64,000 nt of DNA, taken from NCBI RefSeq assembly GCF_003990185.1, contig NZ_RZHF01000014.1, positions 62,001 to 126,000 of the forward strand, written 5' to 3'. Under the pieces are notes generated by a model. The model worked only from the letters and a program-made list of their open reading frames with translations. It was not told the origin of the DNA and did no database searches. Source of the stretch: Vreelandella nanhaiensis (GTDB lineage: Bacteria; Pseudomonadota; Gammaproteobacteria; Pseudomonadales; Halomonadaceae). Each line of letters opens with the position of its first letter. The stretch's first letter is position 1. A program made the translations under genes and the position numbers. Of this stretch, positions 34,845-44,238 are shown in pieces.

Positions 34845-36269
34845 TTAGCAAGCCTTGTTGGTTGTTAGTGTTTGCGCCCGTGGTTCGCCTAAATCCCAGA
34901 ATACGCCAGTGGCAAGTTTAAGTCCCTGCTCAACAATACTCTCAAGTAGATGCTCGTTGGGCGCGTGCTGATTGCATGATGGGTAGGAGTGGGGCAGCCA
35001 GACCGTAGGCAGGTTGAGCGCCTCGGAAAAACAATGATTGGGAATAGTACCGCCCAGGTTGGGCAGAATGTACGCCGCTTCCTTCAGGCTCTCTTCCACC
35101 GAATCCGCCACAAAGCTGACCCAAGGGTGGTTAGGGTCAAGCCTTGTGGCTGCGTAGCCGCCCAGCATGTCGATCTGTATATCTGTAAAGCCGTGGGCAT
35201 CCAGGTGCTGGCGCAGGTTGCTTTGTATTGCCTGCCAGTCGGTGCCTATCACAAACCGTAGCTGTAGCACCGCGACAGCGTTTTCCGGAATCGCGCCGAC
35301 CGGCTTTTCCGTACTGCCGGCGCTCATGGCCAGCACTTCTAGCGTATTAGAACCGTACAGGCGCTCGCCGGAAGTCAACTCCCTTTCGCCCCAGTTGGGA
35401 TTGAGGGTTGGGTCGGTATTGCCACCACCTACCGGCAGGTCGCGAATCAGCCGGGAGACGTCCTCAGAAATAGCGGGTGCTTTAAGAAAATCGACCTGAA
35501 TTCTGCCTTCAAGCGAGATCAGCGTGGCGATGGCGTTACTCAGTACGACTGCAGGGTTGGTAATAACGCCACCCCAGTTGCCTGAGTGGCGGCCGCCGTT
35601 GCCGGTGTTAAGAGTAAGCTTCAATTGCACGACGCCGCGCGAACCTAGAAAAAGCGTGGGCATATCGTGGCGAATTCGCGGGCCGTCTGAGGCCAGGAAC
35701 AGGTCGGCTTCAAGCGCTTCTTTGTGGGCTATGCAGGCTTCTTCCAGCCCCGGCGAGCCAATCTCTTCGCTCATCTCAAATAGAATTTTGACGTTATACC
35801 CAAGCGTACCCTGGCGCGCCTTGATGACGGCCTCAAGCGCAGTGAGATTGATACTGTGCTGGCCCTTGTTGTCGGCCGTGCCGCGCCCGTAGACGCGTCC
35901 ATCCACAAACGTCAGCGCCCATGGGTTGAGGTTATTGGCCCACTTGTCGTCCTGGCCATCGGTCACATCGCCATGACCGTAAAGCAGCAGGGTAGGCAAC
36001 GCCGGGTCCTCGATGCGCTGGCCGATCAACAGGGGGGGAAGGCCAGGCTTGGGATTGTTGATTATCTGGCAGGTAAACCCAAGCGTCTCCAGCAGCGGCG
36101 ACATCTCCTGAGTCAGGTACTCAAGCAGGGTATCGCGGCAGGCAGGGTCCTGGCTAATCGTTTTAAGCGCCACGCGTCGTGCCAGCGTGTCATAAAAAGT
36201 GCCGTCGGACAGGGCGTTAATCGCCAGCTGTAGGGCGGCTTCTCGTCCTGAATGTTGCGATGACTCCAT
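34845..36269 (-). CDS. M20-family metallopeptidase/amidohydrolase
   Basis: This is a zinc-dependent peptidase or amidase of 474 residues. Metal-site blocks are LLYGHGDVTDGQDD, GRGTADNKGQH, FEMSEEIGSPG and the late His in IPNHCFSE, with a lid domain between. It is the first gene of the tryptophan operon and is tightly coupled to kynA. Its likely job is release of an aromatic amino acid from a dipeptide or N-acyl derivative before catabolism, but the substrate is only inferred. A LysR gene is divergent upstream. Confidence 0.85.
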   Translation of the reverse strand: MESSQHSGREAALQLAINALSDGTFYDTLARRVALKTISQDPACRDTLLEYLTQEMSPLLETLGFTCQIINNPKPGLPPLLIGQRIEDPALPTLLLYGHGDVTDGQDDKWANNLNPWALTFVDGRVYGRGTADNKGQHSINLTALEAVIKARQGTLGYNVKILFEMSEEIGSPGLEEACIAHKEALEADLFLASDGPRIRHDMPTLFLGSRGVVQLKLTLNTGNGGRHSGNWGGVITNPAVVLSNAIATLISLEGRIQVDFLKAPAISEDVSRLIRDLPVGGGNTDPTLNPNWGERELTSGERLYGSNTLEVLAMSAGSTEKPVGAIPENAVAVLQLRFVIGTDWQAIQSNLRQHLDAHGFTDIQIDMLGGYAATRLDPNHPWVSFVADSVEESLKEAAYILPNLGGTIPNHCFSEALNLPTVWLPHSYPSCNQHAPNEHLLESIVEQGLKLATGVFWDLGEPRAQTLTTNKAC

Positions 36270-36384
36270 GGGCTGCCTCTGGCGTTGTGATTTTTAGAGA
36301 AATGCAAAATGGGTAGTGGTCAATACGTACCTAGAGAGTAATTCTTGCCTGTCTTTGCGACTATCATTAATATTTCAATTAATC

Positions 36385-36401
36385 TTTCTAATTGTTAGAA
36401 A
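36385..36401. promoter_or_regulatory. Inverted repeat, possible LysR operator
   Basis: TTTCTAA-TTG-TTAGAAA is a perfect 7-bp inverted repeat in the AT-rich region between the M20/kyn operon and the divergent lysR gene. Position and dyad symmetry fit a LysR-type binding site, though the T-N11-A spacing was not tested in detail. Confidence 0.45.
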
Positions 36402-36480
36402 TATTCTGCAGCGATTTCATTTACGGTAATGCTAGGTTTTCTATACAAGCCTGCCGGTTGCAGATAAACCTGGAGGCTCT

Positions 36481-37383
36481 ATGCAGGAACTGAACTTGCG
36501 CTACTTTCACAGCGTGGCGAAAACGGGTTCGCTTTCCGCTGCCGCTGAAGAGCTGCACGTGGCCGTCTCGGCAGTCAGCCGCCAGGTGACCAATCTTGAA
36601 CAGCGCCTGGGTATCAAGCTGTTCAACCGTCAGCCCCGTGGCATGCAGTTAACAGAGGCGGGTAAGCTGCTTCAAGCCTATGCGCTGCGTAATCAGCTTG
36701 AAGTGGGTAACGTTATTGCCCAGATGCAGGAGGTGATGACACGCCAACAGCAGAAAATTACCGTGGCCTGCCCAGATGGGATGGCCTGGCACTTTCTACC
36801 CAGCGTGATATCCAGCTTTATCAGCCAATATCCCGATACCCATTTTGATCTACACGTGGTTGATTCCGGGCGCGCCTCAGAGCTGGTCAAAACGGGGGAG
36901 GCGGATATTGCCCTGACCTTCAGCCTTTCGCCGGATATTGGCATCAAGATTATCTCGAGCCATAGCGCAGCCATCAGCGCGCTGATGTCTCAGGATCACC
37001 CACTAGCAAATAAGGCGACGCTGTATGTAGAAGATTTAAGCCACTACCCGCTGACCATGTCGCTGAACGGCTCGACCATGCGGTATTTATTCGATGTGGC
37101 GTGCAGCCTTTCGGGCATCAAAGTGCGGCCCAGTTTTTCCTGTGATTCATTGGGCGCCACCTACACCATGGTGTGTGAGCACCCCAATATGATCGGCCTG
37201 TGCAGTGCCGTGGCTGTTAGCGGCAAGACCCGGCAAGAGGGCCTGGTTTTAAAACCGCTTCAGGAGCCGCAGCTATCGCTGCGTAGTCTTCAGGTTCAGG
37301 TCATGGCAGAGCGCCATATGCCTGAGCATATCGACGCTTTTTTAACCTTTCTTGAAGAGCGGCTGAAGGCGGCCTGTATGTAG
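36481..37383 (+). CDS. LysR-family regulator, probable kyn operon controller
   Basis: This is a 300-residue LysR-type regulator: winged helix-turn-helix at residues 1-60 (LRYFHSVAKTGSLSAAAEEL, AVSRQVTNLEQRLG), then a periplasmic-binding-like effector domain. TGGAGG precedes the ATG. It is divergent from the M20-kynA-kynU-kynB operon, and the shared 210-nt region holds an inverted repeat. Its 3' end meets the YfcC-type carrier gene 4 nt away, so these may form one regulatory unit for uptake and breakdown. Confidence 0.9.
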   Translation: MQELNLRYFHSVAKTGSLSAAAEELHVAVSAVSRQVTNLEQRLGIKLFNRQPRGMQLTEAGKLLQAYALRNQLEVGNVIAQMQEVMTRQQQKITVACPDGMAWHFLPSVISSFISQYPDTHFDLHVVDSGRASELVKTGEADIALTFSLSPDIGIKIISSHSAAISALMSQDHPLANKATLYVEDLSHYPLTMSLNGSTMRYLFDVACSLSGIKVRPSFSCDSLGATYTMVCEHPNMIGLCSAVAVSGKTRQEGLVLKPLQEPQLSLRSLQVQVMAERHMPEHIDAFLTFLEERLKAACM

Positions 37384-37387
37384 AACC

Positions 37388-38818
37388 TCAAAATGGGCCG
37401 TAGTTAATGCCCACGGCAATTGCTACAAATACGCCGCCCGCCACGACCCACATAGCCAACAGCGGCAGCGCGAACTTGAACCATTCAACGTAGGAGATAC
37501 GCGCGATGGCCAGGCAAGCCATCAGCGTACCGGAAAGCGGGGTAATGATATTGGTGACTGCATCGCCCAGCTTGAAAGTGATAAAGGTCGATTGGCGCGT
37601 GACTTCGAGCATGTCGCCGATGGGCACCATGATCGGCATAACGATCGCTGCCTGGCCGGTGCCGGAAGTGATCAGGCCGTTGAAGACTAAATTGAACAGG
37701 TACAGAAGCTCCATCGCCACAATCTTGCCGTGCCCATCCAGCGACGTGGCCACGCTATGTACCAGGGTGTCGATGAGCTGAGCCTGTTTCAACAGCACAA
37801 TAACGGCCGCCGCCACGCCTATCACCAGGGCGCCATACATGACTTCGCCCGCGCCACTCATCAGGCGTTTGATAAAGGCATTGGGAGAAATCCGGCCGAT
37901 GGCGGCTGTTGCCACGCCCAGCATGATAAAGGTGGCAGAAAGCTGAGGAATGCCCCAGTCTATGTTGAAGGCACCGAAGAGAAAAAAGCCAATCGACAGG
38001 GCGAACAGGGCCAATACGAGCTTATGAGTAAGGGTAAAGGTGGTTTCGGTGTCCGGCCGGTTGTCGTTGGTAGCGCTTTCGAATACCTCGGCCCCCATGA
38101 CGCTTAAGGCGGGGTCTTGCTTGATACGTTTGGCGTAGCGGCAAATGTAAGCGGCGGTGATGGCCAAAAAGACCACAAAAATCGCTCCGCGAAACATAAA
38201 GCCGGAAAACAACGGAAGCTCAGCAATGGTTTGCCCCGTGACTGTCACGGTGGGATCGAACACGCCAGCGCCAAAACCGGCGTAAGAACCTAAAAAGATA
38301 ATGGCGACCCCGACGATAGGGTCCAGCTTCATGGAGCGGGCGAGAAACAGGCCGATAGGAATAAAGGCAATTGCTAGGTTGGCACCAACACCGACGGAAG
38401 CAAGCGTTGCGAAGGTAGCGCAGAAAATAAAGATAAGCACGTTCTGGCGACCTTTCGCCAAGCTGAGCAGGCGATAAATACCGGCACTGATCGCTCCGGT
38501 AGACTCAATGACCTTCAGCACGCCACCAACAATCAGGATAAGGAAGATTAGCGTTGACGCGGCCACCAGCCCATTGTGGATGGCGGTAAACAGGTCCATG
38601 ACGTTGAGCGGCTCAGCATCGATATAGCGAAAGCTGTCGGTGGCCACCTGGGTGAGGCCGTTGGCGGTACTGCGATCATAGGTACCGGCAGGAATGATAT
38701 AGGAGGCCAGCAAAACCAGGATCATGAAGCTGAACAGGATGATGAATACATCCGGCATTGGCAGCTTTTTCTTGACTCGCGCAGCGCCTGCCTCGCCTGG
38801 TGTGGTCTTTGAGAACAT
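37388..38818 (-). CDS. YfcC/DcuC-type membrane carrier
   Basis: This inner-membrane transporter of the YfcC family (UPF/C4-dicarboxylate-like superfamily) has 476 residues and about eleven to thirteen segments. Characteristic stretches are PDVFIILFSFMILVLLASYI, IPAGTYDR, GVGANLAIAFIPIGLFLAR and NGLITSGTGQAAIVMPI. ATG at 38818 follows GGAG; a GTG four codons upstream is less likely. Homologues are proposed to move amino acids, peptides or short-chain acids. Next to a peptidase and tryptophan-degradation operon, import of a peptide or aromatic compound is a reasonable guess. Confidence 0.83.
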   Translation of the reverse strand: MFSKTTPGEAGAARVKKKLPMPDVFIILFSFMILVLLASYIIPAGTYDRSTANGLTQVATDSFRYIDAEPLNVMDLFTAIHNGLVAASTLIFLILIVGGVLKVIESTGAISAGIYRLLSLAKGRQNVLIFIFCATFATLASVGVGANLAIAFIPIGLFLARSMKLDPIVGVAIIFLGSYAGFGAGVFDPTVTVTGQTIAELPLFSGFMFRGAIFVVFLAITAAYICRYAKRIKQDPALSVMGAEVFESATNDNRPDTETTFTLTHKLVLALFALSIGFFLFGAFNIDWGIPQLSATFIMLGVATAAIGRISPNAFIKRLMSGAGEVMYGALVIGVAAAVIVLLKQAQLIDTLVHSVATSLDGHGKIVAMELLYLFNLVFNGLITSGTGQAAIVMPIMVPIGDMLEVTRQSTFITFKLGDAVTNIITPLSGTLMACLAIARISYVEWFKFALPLLAMWVVAGGVFVAIAVGINYGPF

Positions 38819-39216
38819 GAGGATCTCCACTTTCAGAGGATTGTCGTTTTAATGGTTAAGGCTTGCGTAGAGAGGCGTACTTAGGGCGCGTCTTGGCCGG
38901 TTATGTTGCCAGATATTGCGTCGTGAACATGCGTCGTTAACCGCTTTGCCATCGTGTCGTTGTTTGAAAATCAACCTACCAAGGAAGCTAAAGGCGAACA
39001 ATTGTAAATAAAACAAACGTGCTTTCTATTTTCGGCAAGCAATAGGGCGCTGGAGGACGACAGTTCAATAAGAATCGTTTCAATAAAAAGGTGGCTACGA
39101 ACGATGAAAGAAAGCCGTTTCTAGTCGGTTCACAACGGCTACATGGTCGCGTTGAAAAAGAGGGCGGCACTATGCCATCCCGCTGGGTTCCTGAAGAATA
39201 GTAACCCTTAGAAAAG
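38819..39216. other. Intergenic, AT-rich, nothing recognised
   Basis: About 400 nt without a credible gene. It presumably holds the promoter of the leftward carrier gene at its left end. Confidence 0.5.
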
Positions 39217-39261
39217 CTTGCCTACACTACACTTTCGATATGCAAGGTGTATGTAGGCAAG
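39217..39261 (-). terminator. Terminator-like hairpin after mepA
   Basis: CTTGCCTAC pairs with GTAGGCAAG, extended inward by TACAC/GTGTA across a small bulge. Read on the minus strand the stem is followed by CTTTTCT, fitting a terminator for the leftward mepA gene 60 nt away. Confidence 0.6.
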
Positions 39262-39320
39262 GCAATAAAATACAGGTTGTGTTCATCATCCGCGATGCGG
39301 GCTTTATAGATATGCCAAGG

Positions 39321-40154
39321 CTAGGGGGTCAAAACTGCAGCACAAGCCGATGGCAGGGTGCGTCCTGGGCTTGGATAAACCTCAGGGCGCGGTGTTGGCG
39401 AGAATGTATCGCAACCTTCTCCTGCCGGTGGTTCGGGCTGATCAACACATTCGGAGGCACCAGGCGGACAGCGCAAGCGCACATGTAAATGCTCATCATG
39501 AGAGTGCCAAGGGCGGACCCGGCGTAACCAGGAACGATCGTCCCATTCTCGCTCGCAGAGATCGCGCTTGACCGCGCTATCAACAAAGATGCGCGCCACC
39601 CGCTGATCCTCCGCAGCAAGGCGAATCAGCGTGGCATGACGGTTATCCCAACGCTCGTCAACCCGACTAATGGCTGAGTCGACTAGAATCGGCTGTTCGA
39701 GCCCTTCACGCTCGCTGAGTTCCAGCAGAGGCAGGTCAAGCCGAAACCAGATATCCACGTCCAGCCCATTTTGATGGCTCACATGCCCATACGGCATCGG
39801 GCCGCCGCGCGGTTGCGCCATGTCACCCACCAGTATAGGGCCAAAGCCGGCTTCATCGACACGCTCACCGAGCCTTTGGATATAGTCGATCAGGGTTGGA
39901 TGGCCATAGTGACGATTGCGGTCCAGATCCACCGCTTGGTAGCCGTTTCCTTCTGGGGGAAGCTGCTCGGCACCGACCAAACAGCCCCCTCCATGATGCC
40001 CGATGACGCGAGGCTCGCCGGACAACGGTTCAGTAATATCAGCCCAGTCGTCTGCAGCGATGGCACTGACATTCCATAAGCCACAAGCGGCGATAAAGGC
40101 AAAGAGCCTAGCTGGCACACTTGAAAGACGTCGCGGAGAGCGAAAATAGGGCAT
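39321..40154 (-). CDS. mepA: Penicillin-insensitive murein endopeptidase
   Basis: This periplasmic zinc LAS-type peptidase cuts D-Ala-meso-DAP crosslinks in peptidoglycan. The 277-residue protein starts with a signal peptide (basic PRRLSS, hydrophobic LFAFIAACGLW, ending near AIA). Metal-site blocks HVSHQNGLDVDIWF and WHSHDEHLHVRL are present, plus paired cysteines typical of MepA (CLVG, ERDLCERE, RCPPG..ECV). ATG at 40154 was chosen because AAGGATG is well spaced; earlier ATGs in the same frame lack a site and would run into the neighbouring gene. Confidence 0.92.
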   Translation of the reverse strand: MPYFRSPRRLSSVPARLFAFIAACGLWNVSAIAADDWADITEPLSGEPRVIGHHGGGCLVGAEQLPPEGNGYQAVDLDRNRHYGHPTLIDYIQRLGERVDEAGFGPILVGDMAQPRGGPMPYGHVSHQNGLDVDIWFRLDLPLLELSEREGLEQPILVDSAISRVDERWDNRHATLIRLAAEDQRVARIFVDSAVKRDLCEREWDDRSWLRRVRPWHSHDEHLHVRLRCPPGASECVDQPEPPAGEGCDTFSPTPRPEVYPSPGRTLPSACAAVLTP

Positions 40155-40189
40155 AGCTAAAAGCATCCTTGTTAATGAAGTTTTCTCAC

Positions 40190-41362
40190 TTAACGTTGTT
40201 GACGAGCAAGCCACTCAAGGCCAGGGCGGTAAAGCATTTCATGTTCGCCATCAAAGAGTACAAGCTCGGCAGGGCCCGATTGAAGATAGAGCAGCACCGC
40301 TGCATCGGCTTCATCAAAGTACCTAAAATTGCGCTCCTCATGAGTCGAACGCTCGGCCAGTTTTTCAGGCACTTCGCGGTTCTCTTCAAGCTGATCGATC
40401 AGATCCTGTGAGATCCGGTCCTCTTCGGCGGCCAAGTCGTTAAAAGCATGCAGTGCCTGTTCCGGCGGCACGGTCGTATCATTGATGCCATGAGCCAAAA
40501 GCACTCGAAGCTCGCCCTCTACATCTGGCAGATGGGCACTGACACTGCGCTGAACACACTCATCCCTGGCTTCGCTGCCCTCAGTGGGCTCTCCACCACA
40601 AGCACCGGCGATCTCATCTGCATACTTCTCACCGCGCTCGGCATTCCAGTGATACCACGTTAATAGGTCATAGACAGGCACCCATGCGGCGACACCGGCA
40701 AATACCTCTGGGTTACGACTGGCAAAGTGCAGAGCATTCATGGCGCCACCCGAGTAGCCGAGTAGGTAAATTCGCGACTCGTCGATGTTGGCATTTTCGC
40801 GTGCGTATTCAAGCGCATCTTCCATGTCAGACATAACCAATTCAGAGGCCGTCGATTCGGGGCGACCATCATTCTGTCCACGGAAATCGGGGTGTATGAA
40901 AACCCAATCATTGGCTACGGCGAACTCCCCCAAGGGAATGTCAATGTTCTGCAGATAATTGGTGCTCCAGCTATGCAACACCATCAAAAGTGGCTTCTCT
41001 TCGTCAGAACCAGAGTCATAGTAGAGTGCTGGCTGACTAGCCTCATCTGCCGATGAGGTGATCTCGATATCCTGAATATCTGGAATATATTCCTGCCAAA
41101 CCGCCAGATCGGCATCCCTGGAGGTGCCAGGAAAATCGCTGACGAGGAGGTGCTCGCTTGGGTGTTCGAGCGCCACCTCCGCAGAATCTTCAGCGCCAGC
41201 CAAGCTGCTTGACTCTAGTTGTTCAGCCTGAGCAGGATTGGAGCTAATGACAGAAACACCAAACGCCAGTACTAGCGGCGCTTGCCAATAAGTGCGTCTG
41301 AGCAGCTGACCAGTGACAACTAATGGGTAGCAAGGTGAAATGGTTTTCTTTGTCGTCTTCAT
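40190..41362 (-). CDS. Secreted alpha/beta hydrolase (prolyl-oligopeptidase/esterase-like)
   Basis: This exported hydrolase of 390 residues has a long basic N-terminus and signal peptide ending near NPAQAEQ. The catalytic fold has an HSWSTNYLQN oxyanion region, the nucleophile elbow LLGYSGGAMNA, an Asp in HGINDTTVPP and a His in DGEHEML. Extra acidic segments follow the signal peptide, as in halophile exoproteins. ATG at 41362 has AGGAGA 7 nt upstream. The substrate is unknown; an esterase or peptidase is equally possible. It is followed by mepA 35 nt on. Confidence 0.82.
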   Translation of the reverse strand: MKTTKKTISPCYPLVVTGQLLRRTYWQAPLVLAFGVSVISSNPAQAEQLESSSLAGAEDSAEVALEHPSEHLLVSDFPGTSRDADLAVWQEYIPDIQDIEITSSADEASQPALYYDSGSDEEKPLLMVLHSWSTNYLQNIDIPLGEFAVANDWVFIHPDFRGQNDGRPESTASELVMSDMEDALEYARENANIDESRIYLLGYSGGAMNALHFASRNPEVFAGVAAWVPVYDLLTWYHWNAERGEKYADEIAGACGGEPTEGSEARDECVQRSVSAHLPDVEGELRVLLAHGINDTTVPPEQALHAFNDLAAEEDRISQDLIDQLEENREVPEKLAERSTHEERNFRYFDEADAAVLLYLQSGPAELVLFDGEHEMLYRPGLEWLARQQR

Positions 41363-41900
41363 GCTGCTTCTCCTGACTATGGCTTTATTGTTTGTCCTGT
41401 CATCATATGCACCGATGGCATGACGTTTTGCGCCCCCGTTAAAACGTATATTCAACACTTTGCTAACAAGGTAGTAGAAAACGCGAGGATTGGCCTACCG
41501 CTTCCATTTCCTGATTCTCAGTTAGGGGCTGGATTAGTTCAGGAGCCTTAATGTGGGCTGCCTAGTGAATTGACGTCAAAGGTACGGTCAATGGCGAAGA
41601 TGGTGCTGGGGATAATTGCGATTTCAAGTCTCGCGTATTAGCTCCAAAATGGGCTTAAACGTCCTAAGGATAACCTTGCAAAATTTCTGTTTGGGTTAGC
41701 ACGATTTTAGAGTAAAGCTTCAAAAGGCAGTGCTTGTAACGGGTAGCTCTGTCTTCCCGTTGGCAATGATCAAACGCCGCGACTAATCTTTTATTGAACT
41801 AAAACAGGAAAATGCTTATTGCAACGCTTGTGAGTGAGGTTATGCCATTAATGCCAAGCACCGTGATTTCATACCGAGTAGCATAAGTTCCAGTTTCATT
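41363..41900. other. Intergenic upstream of mgtC-like gene
   Basis: About 540 nt separate the divergent hydrolase and mgtC-like genes. No conserved gene is visible. A short stem AACGGG/CCCGTT occurs near 41738-41762. A long leader for the mgtC-like gene is possible, but I could not recognise a known riboswitch. Confidence 0.45.
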
Positions 41901-41911
41901 GGAGGAGTGTC

Positions 41912-41947
41912 ATGACTACGCCAGTAGGACCGATACAATGGACGTGA
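41912..41947 (+). CDS. 11-codon leader ORF overlapping the mgtC-like start
   Basis: An ATG with a near-perfect GGAGGAG (41901-41907) opens an 11-residue peptide, MTTPVGPIQWT, whose stop TGA lies inside the first codons of the mgtC-like gene in another frame. The mgtC-like ATG at 41938 has only a weak site of its own, so its translation is probably coupled to this leader. The two prolines recall, in kind only, the proline-rich leader that controls mgtC in enteric bacteria. Confidence 0.5.
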   Translation: MTTPVGPIQWT

Positions 41948-42456
41948 TCCGCAGTGTCATTATTTCTGAATTTTCCGATTTTAATGACTTGAGTGAGTTT
42001 ATTGTTGTGATCATTCGGTTGCTGATGGCGGCCCTGCTCGGTGGCTTGTTGGGATTTGAGCGTGAACAAAGCGGTAAGCCGGCTGGAATACGTACCCACA
42101 TGCTTGTTTGTATGGGGGCAGCGGTATTTGTATTAATTCCCCAGCAAGCGGGCATTTCTGATGCGGATATGAGTCGGGTCATTCAAGGGGTTGTTAGCGG
42201 GATTGGTTTTCTAGGTGCCGGCAGTATCATCACCCGGCAGAATGACCTGTTTGCTACAGGACTTACCACTGCGGCTGGCATTTGGTTTACAGCGGCTATA
42301 GGGATGGCCGTTGGCCTTGGGCGTGAGCAAACAGCGGTAGTGTGTGCATTGCTGGCTTGGGTGGTGCTTTACGTGGTGCCTTTCTTCTCACGCTCAATAA
42401 CCAAGAAAAAGCCTGTACGCCCAGAATCGAGTAAAGATAGTTCTGGTCTGAAATGA
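41938..42456 (+). CDS. MgtC/SapB-family membrane protein
   Basis: This inner-membrane protein of 172 residues has about four or five segments. Family marks are LLMAALLGGLLGFEREQSGKPAGIRTHMLVC and IGFLGAGSIITR, which contain the conserved Glu-Arg and Arg-Thr-His groups of MgtC-type proteins. It lacks the C-terminal soluble domain found in virulence-type MgtC and ends in a basic tail. Homologues act in magnesium limitation or regulate the F-type ATPase. Start ATG at 41938 overlaps the leader ORF. Confidence 0.86.
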   Translation: MDVIRSVIISEFSDFNDLSEFIVVIIRLLMAALLGGLLGFEREQSGKPAGIRTHMLVCMGAAVFVLIPQQAGISDADMSRVIQGVVSGIGFLGAGSIITRQNDLFATGLTTAAGIWFTAAIGMAVGLGREQTAVVCALLAWVVLYVVPFFSRSITKKKPVRPESSKDSSGLK

Positions 42457-42858
42457 AGTTGGTTTTCTGCCAAGTAGGTGGGTAGCGTTCCAAAGCTTAT
42501 ATCCAGGCACTGTTACTCATTGGGTAATCCACCAAAGCGAAAATCAACATAACTTAGTAGCAGTTTTCATGGAAAGAGTTACGAAGCCCTGGTTTAAACG
42601 GAGCTCTTGTAATGAGCGATTCATTAAGTAGAGCCTTTCCATGTTTTAATGCTTGGCTTAGTCGCTAAGAAAAGGCTTCTTTCCAACAACCGCCGCAACA
42701 GCGCTTTATCGTATTGCTAGAAGCTTTGTTTATTACAAACGTTAGCTTCCTCCGTGATCGTTTTATTCTCTTGGTGCTTACCAGAAGGCTGAGTTAGCAG
42801 TGGTTTTTATTTTTAAATAAAGGATAATTAACAATTATTGTTATTAAAGGATATTGAC
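42457..42858. other. Intergenic, nothing recognised
   Basis: About 400 nt without a gene. The last 60 nt are AT-rich and probably include the promoter and AAAGGA site of the DUF945 gene. Confidence 0.45.
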
Positions 42859-44169
42859 ATGCCCGCAACCACTAAGACGTTAATCTTGACTGCCACTGGC
42901 GTTGTTGTGCTCGGCGTGGGGGGATATATAGGGGCACAGGCGGTAGTAGGTAATGAAGTTGAAAAATCACTTTTCCAAACCTTTACGCAACTAGATGACT
43001 CGCTTTCCTGGTACGCAAGCGATGTAACGATTGATAAATCGCTGTTCAAGACAACGGCGAGCGCCACGATCGGCATGGAAGGAGTCGATAATGCCAACGC
43101 CCAAGTAAACCTGCTAGTGGACCACGGCGTTATCAATAGCCCAGTTACTGGCACGATTCACCCCAACGAGCAGTTTCTACGCGGGGACATAAACATTGAC
43201 CTGGTTGCTTCTCGCAGCTCCATCACTGGGCAACTGACGGCTGGTTCGTTAAGTGGTGTTGAACTCGACGGTAACCTTCAGGATCTGGTCGTTGATCTTG
43301 ATCTTGAAAATCGAGATGTTTGGAAAGTAGACGGCCAGGCCCGAGAGATTGTCATCAATAACGAGAATAATTCGGTGCGGGTTGTATCGCCGCGCTTTGA
43401 AAACCGCTCACAAGAAGCGTCCAGCCTGATACATCAATACCTGGAAATACCCAGAGTTGAGTTTTTGGCGCAGGGCATCAGTGTGTACATGGACGGCGTT
43501 GAGCTTGAAGCCAAGTCTAAATCCGTCGGTGATAGCCAGATCGTTAATTCAGGCGGCCGTTTCAAGGTGGCCGATATCGGCGCCGACGGCACCTCAATGG
43601 GCAGCCTGTCACTTGATATGGATGCGAAGAACTGGGATATGCCAGCATTCCAGGCGCTCCAGGAAGCCTATGCACCGCTGGAAGCCATGCGTGCAGAGTA
43701 CGAAGAGACCAGAGTACGGGGTGATGAGCAGGAAGAGCGTGAACTGCTGATCCAGGCTATCGAAAGTGGATATGATGTTTTGATTGCGAGCCCCTCAATA
43801 GCGTTTCAGCCGCTGGAAGCACACGTCACTCTGCCCATGCTGGGTCTTGACTTCAATCCGCGCATTACGGCGGATATTCGCTTTGACGGTAAAGAGCTTT
43901 CCAAGGACGCGCTATACAGCGCTTTGTGGGATAGCCGTTTGCCGTTACCCGATCAGCTTAAGGCATCGCAAGGCGTTATGAGCACACCTGAGGCACAAGA
44001 GTATCTTCAAAACCGCTTGAGCTTGGATATCAGTGTAACAACGCCTCCGCCGATGGTTCTTTCGCTTATACCCATGCCATTTTCCTTGTTAATCGATTCG
44101 GACCTGGAAGAGCAAACGTTGATCTGGCAAGACGGCAGCCTTACCGTTAATGGTGAAGAGGTGATATAA
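42859..44169 (+). CDS. DUF945 (YdgA-like) membrane-anchored protein
   Basis: This 436-residue protein has an N-terminal membrane anchor (LILTATGVVVLGVGGYIGAQ, residues 6-25) and a long beta-rich periplasmic domain of the DUF945 family, with the typical opening after the anchor (EKSLFQTFTQLDD...) and repeated amphipathic strands. Family members are thought to reside at the inner-membrane periplasmic face; the role is unknown. ATG at 42859 follows AAAGGA. It stands alone with a hairpin after the stop. Confidence 0.78.
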   Translation: MPATTKTLILTATGVVVLGVGGYIGAQAVVGNEVEKSLFQTFTQLDDSLSWYASDVTIDKSLFKTTASATIGMEGVDNANAQVNLLVDHGVINSPVTGTIHPNEQFLRGDINIDLVASRSSITGQLTAGSLSGVELDGNLQDLVVDLDLENRDVWKVDGQAREIVINNENNSVRVVSPRFENRSQEASSLIHQYLEIPRVEFLAQGISVYMDGVELEAKSKSVGDSQIVNSGGRFKVADIGADGTSMGSLSLDMDAKNWDMPAFQALQEAYAPLEAMRAEYEETRVRGDEQEERELLIQAIESGYDVLIASPSIAFQPLEAHVTLPMLGLDFNPRITADIRFDGKELSKDALYSALWDSRLPLPDQLKASQGVMSTPEAQEYLQNRLSLDISVTTPPPMVLSLIPMPFSLLIDSDLEEQTLIWQDGSLTVNGEEVI

Positions 44170-44197
44170 ATAGGTTAAGAGAAATTAATTGCTTGTC

Positions 44198-44238
44198 ACA
44201 ACTCAGCATATCAAGCACTACCTGAAATGCTGAGTTGT
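44198..44238 (+). terminator. Hairpin after the DUF945 gene
   Basis: ACAACTCAGCAT and ATGCTGAGTTGT form a perfect 12-bp stem with a 17-nt loop, followed by TATTAT. A likely transcript end. Confidence 0.7.

Noticed and set aside
39240-39488. Rightward 82-codon ORF antisense to mepA
   Set aside because: It overlaps the mepA coding end and its terminator hairpin; most of it is a shadow frame.
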